Assembly: GCA_946482165.1 (NCBI GenBank)
Contig: CAMLQS010000188.1
Location: forward strand, 1 to 9,703
Source: an uncultured Verrucomicrobiota bacterium
GTDB taxonomy: Bacteria; Verrucomicrobiota; Verrucomicrobiae; Opitutales; Opitutaceae
Reading direction: 5' to 3'
Length of the DNA stretch: 9,703 nt
The position numbers were made by a program, and so were the translations under genes. Shown here in pieces: positions 7,603-9,703 of this stretch (the stretch's first letter is position 1; each line of letters opens with the position of its first letter). The notes beneath the pieces are model-generated. The model worked only from the letters and a program-made list of their open reading frames with translations. It did not search any database and was not told where the DNA came from.

Positions 7603-8760
7603 ATGACATCCGCCCCGATCCACCGCGTCCTCGCCGGCTGCGCCGCGCTCTGCGCGGTGAGTTTTTTCCTCGGCCGCCATACCGCGTCCCCCGGCGCCGA
7701 CGCGCCTGTTTTGGAGGTCGGAGTCACTCCGGCCTCGCTTTCGTCTGCATCGGTCCTGGATGCGGGCGCCCTCGCGCCCGAACGCGAGCGCGCGCCGGCC
7801 GACCGTTTGGACGCGCTCCAGGCGGCCGCGACCACTCCGGCTTCCGAGGAGGCTTTTTTGACGGAGCTCTCTTCGTTGGCGGCCACGGATCCCGAGCGGG
7901 CTTTGCAACGCGCCCGCGCCGCGGCGACGCCCCGCCGGCGCGAACTCTATCTTCGGGCCGTCCTGCGCGGTTGGGGCGGGGCCGACGCGTTCATGGCATC
8001 GCGTTGGGCGCTGGAGAACGTCCCGCTCGGCGAACGCCGGGCCGCCGTGGAAGCCATCGTTCAAGGATCCGTTGGAAACCCCGAAGACGCCATGCGCGCG
8101 GTGTCCTTTCTCTGCGCCGAGGATCCCGCGCTCGCGGGCGACCATGGCAACACCTTCGTCGCGGAGTTCGCCCACGCCGGCCGCTTCGATCTCGCCAGCC
8201 GTTTCGCCGCCCGGGCTCCGGTGGAGTATCGCTCCTGGTGGCTCGCCACGGCCTTCGGGCGCTGGGCGGCGTATCAGCCGGAAGCGGCGCTCTCCTCGCT
8301 TGGCGCGATCGCCGATCCCGGGGTGCGCGAGGCCGCCGCGCAGGGGCTCGTCGCGGGGTGGGCCGCCGGAGATCCCGCCGCGCTTGTGGCGCGCGCGCAG
8401 AGTTTTCCCGCCGGCGAAGCGCGCGAAGCCGCCCTTCGCGAAGGCCTGCGCCAATGGGTTTCCCTCGATCCCGGCGCCGCCTCCGCCTGGATGGAGCGGA
8501 GCGAACCCTCGCCGGGGCTCGATCCCGGCGCGGCCGCCCTCGCCACCACCCCGGCGCTTGTCTCGCATCGTCCGGAAGTCGCCGCCAGCTGGGCCGAAAG
8601 CATCACCGATCCGGGACTTCGAGCCGACACGCTGCTCGATTTTGTCCGGCTCTGGGCGGAGACCGATCCGTCATCGGCGCGCAACTACGCCGCGACTTCG
8701 CCGGCCATGCGCCCGGAGACCCGCGAACTCGCGCTCTCCTCTTTTCAGCGCTCTCCCTGA
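7603..8760 (+). CDS. Membrane-anchored or exported protein made of about nine tandem 32-residue repeats
   Basis: I do not recognise a named family. The 385-residue protein starts with a hydrophobic segment (about residues 8-24, VLAGCAALCAVSFFLG) that serves as signal peptide or anchor, then a Pro/Ala/Ser-rich linker to about residue 70. The rest shows a regular repeat: an aromatic or hydrophobic residue, three variable residues, often Asp-Pro, then an Ala-rich helix. The anchor residues fall at 92, 124, 155, 189, 221, 253, 285, 319 and 351, a spacing of 31-34. The clearest copies are WAAGDPAALVA, WVSLDPGAASAW and WAETDPSSARNY. The pattern suggests an alpha-solenoid scaffold for protein contacts, somewhat like TPR or Sel1 repeats but with a shorter unit. 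I chose the ATG at 7603 because it puts the hydrophobic segment at the N-terminus; the frame is open further upstream. It lies between the two pectin enzyme genes on the same strand. Confidence 0.85.
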   Translation: MTSAPIHRVLAGCAALCAVSFFLGRHTASPGADAPVLEVGVTPASLSSASVLDAGALAPERERAPADRLDALQAAATTPASEEAFLTELSSLAATDPERALQRARAAATPRRRELYLRAVLRGWGGADAFMASRWALENVPLGERRAAVEAIVQGSVGNPEDAMRAVSFLCAEDPALAGDHGNTFVAEFAHAGRFDLASRFAARAPVEYRSWWLATAFGRWAAYQPEAALSSLGAIADPGVREAAAQGLVAGWAAGDPAALVARAQSFPAGEAREAALREGLRQWVSLDPGAASAWMERSEPSPGLDPGAAALATTPALVSHRPEVAASWAESITDPGLRADTLLDFVRLWAETDPSSARNYAATSPAMRPETRELALSSFQRSP

Positions 8761-8776
8761 CCGTCCCGCCCCTCTT

Positions 8777-8788
8777 CGGCGCGCGCCG
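8777..8788. repeat. 12-base perfect palindrome upstream of the pectinesterase gene
   Basis: CGGCGCGCGCCG is its own reverse complement and sits 46 bases before the pectinesterase ATG, in the 74-base gap after the repeat protein. It could be an operator half-site pair or a hairpin, but short GC palindromes are common in such DNA. Confidence 0.25.
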
Positions 8789-8815
8789 GCCGGGAAAATC
8801 AAATCCCACCCGACC

Positions 8816-8826
8816 CCCAACCCCGA
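8816..8826 (+). promoter_or_regulatory. C-rich leader motif CCCAACCCCGA before the pectinesterase start
   Basis: This is an exact copy of the 11-mer found just before the pectate lyase start (5307-5317), here ending 8 bases before the ATG. The whole leader from about 8805 is C-rich and lacks a Shine-Dalgarno sequence. The shared position suggests a common leader design for the two pectin genes; the function is unknown. Confidence 0.3.
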
Positions 8827-8834
8827 CCCAAAAC

Positions 8835-9703
8835 ATGAAGCTACTGATCCCCCTCCTCGCGGCCCTCGCTCTCGCGCCCGCCGCTTTCTGCGCCACTCGC
8901 AGCGTGCCGTCGCAATACTCCACCGTCCAGGCGGCGGTGAATGCCGCGACCTCGGGCGATGTCATCAACATCGCCAACGGGACCTACAACGAGGTCGTCA
9001 CGATTCCGTCCTCCAAGACCAACATCCGACTGATCGGCGCGAGTCAGACCGGCGTGAAAATCCAGTCGGGCGTCAACCAGACCACCGTCACCGTGAACGG
9101 CACGGACATCACCTTCTCGACCATGACGATCGCCAACACCTATCTCAGCGGATCGACCACGTCCCATGCCGTTCGCGTGAACAGCAAGCGCGTGGAGTTT
9201 CATCGCTGCTACATCAACGGCTGGCAGGACACGTTCGCCATCTGGAACGATGCGCTGGTTTATTGCACCCTCAGCGAGATCCGGGGATGCGTGGATTTCA
9301 TTTATAGCGGCGGCACCGCGTTTTTTCAGACCTGCAATATCCGCCAGATTCGCAACACGGGAGGCGTGGACTGCGCGCCCAGCACTCCGCAAAACGTGAC
9401 CTACGGGTTCGTTTTCAACGGATGCACGATAGCTCGCTCCAGTGGAGTGCCGAGCAACAGCTCCACCCTGATGCGTCCTTGGTATCCCTATGGCGCGACC
9501 GCCTACATCAACTGCGCGATGGATTCGCACATCACCGCCGCCGGCTGGAGCGCCTGGGATGGCCGCGAGGCGACCTGCCGCGCCGCCGAATACGGCAGCA
9601 AGACCCTCTCCGGCGCCACGATCAATCTCTCCGCCCGCTCCCCCTGGGTGAAGCGGCTCACCGCGGCGGAAGCGGCGACCTATTCGCGCGCCAACGTGCT
9701 CGG
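8835..9703 (+). CDS. Secreted pectinesterase (pectin methylesterase), carbohydrate esterase family 8, partial
   Basis: The first 289 codons are present; the C-terminal end lies beyond the window, and since the family's core motifs are all here, probably only a short piece is missing. It should hydrolyse methyl esters of pectin, releasing methanol and leaving polygalacturonate for lyases. Residues 1 to about 20 form a signal peptide (MKLLIPLLAALALAPAAFCA). The beta-helix carries the family motifs: GWQDTF with Gln131 and Asp132, GCVDFIYSGGTAFF with Asp154, and LMRPW with Arg214 and Trp216, matching the catalytic Gln, two Asp, Arg and Trp of the Erwinia enzyme, plus GWSAWD near 237-242. Two motif positions differ from the usual forms: Cys for Thr in G-T-VDFI and Met for Gly in L-G-RPW. 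The start ATG at 8835 lies 74 bases after the repeat-protein gene, so one transcript could carry all four genes on this strand. Confidence 0.95.
   Translation, partial: MKLLIPLLAALALAPAAFCATRSVPSQYSTVQAAVNAATSGDVINIANGTYNEVVTIPSSKTNIRLIGASQTGVKIQSGVNQTTVTVNGTDITFSTMTIANTYLSGSTTSHAVRVNSKRVEFHRCYINGWQDTFAIWNDALVYCTLSEIRGCVDFIYSGGTAFFQTCNIRQIRNTGGVDCAPSTPQNVTYGFVFNGCTIARSSGVPSNSSTLMRPWYPYGATAYINCAMDSHITAAGWSAWDGREATCRAAEYGSKTLSGATINLSARSPWVKRLTAAEAATYSRANVL

Noticed and set aside
8072..9307. Plus-strand open frame spanning the repeat protein, a gap and the pectinesterase
   Set aside because: It is the +1 frame of two well-supported genes, rich in Pro and Arg, and matches no family.

Overview
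This is a GC-rich bacterial window with eight protein-coding genes and no RNA gene, insertion sequence or CRISPR array that I can see. Lineage is inferred, not proven. A sigma-70 factor carrying a C-terminal transmembrane and coiled-coil extension, genes with almost no Shine-Dalgarno sequences, and secreted pectin enzymes beside unrecognised exported proteins all fit Verrucomicrobiota, most likely an Opitutaceae-like organism.

Left block, minus strand (1-2603). Reading leftwards from 2603: a membrane-anchored cyclophilin-type peptidyl-prolyl isomerase with its own strong intrinsic terminator; a gene-poor spacer of about 325 bases; a stand-alone CheY/Rcp1-like response regulator; and 82 bases further on a sigma factor that runs off the left edge. 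The regulator and sigma factor may form one signalling unit. No histidine kinase is in view.

Middle, plus strand (2692-4887). Divergent from the isomerase is a long YgiQ-family radical SAM protein with an unusual Gly/Pro/Ala-rich tail, followed by an intrinsic terminator and a hairpin-rich, gene-free stretch of about 435 bases.

Right block, plus strand (5324-9703). A secreted family 1 pectate lyase, two unrecognised exported or anchored proteins, and a secreted family 8 pectin methylesterase cut by the right edge. The esterase would strip methyl groups from pectin and the lyase would then cut the resulting polygalacturonate, so the two enzymes form a natural pair. The proteins between them have no known function; the second is built almost entirely of about nine tandem repeats of roughly 32 residues. 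The two pectin genes share an 11-base C-rich sequence just before their start codons, where a ribosome-binding site would normally lie.
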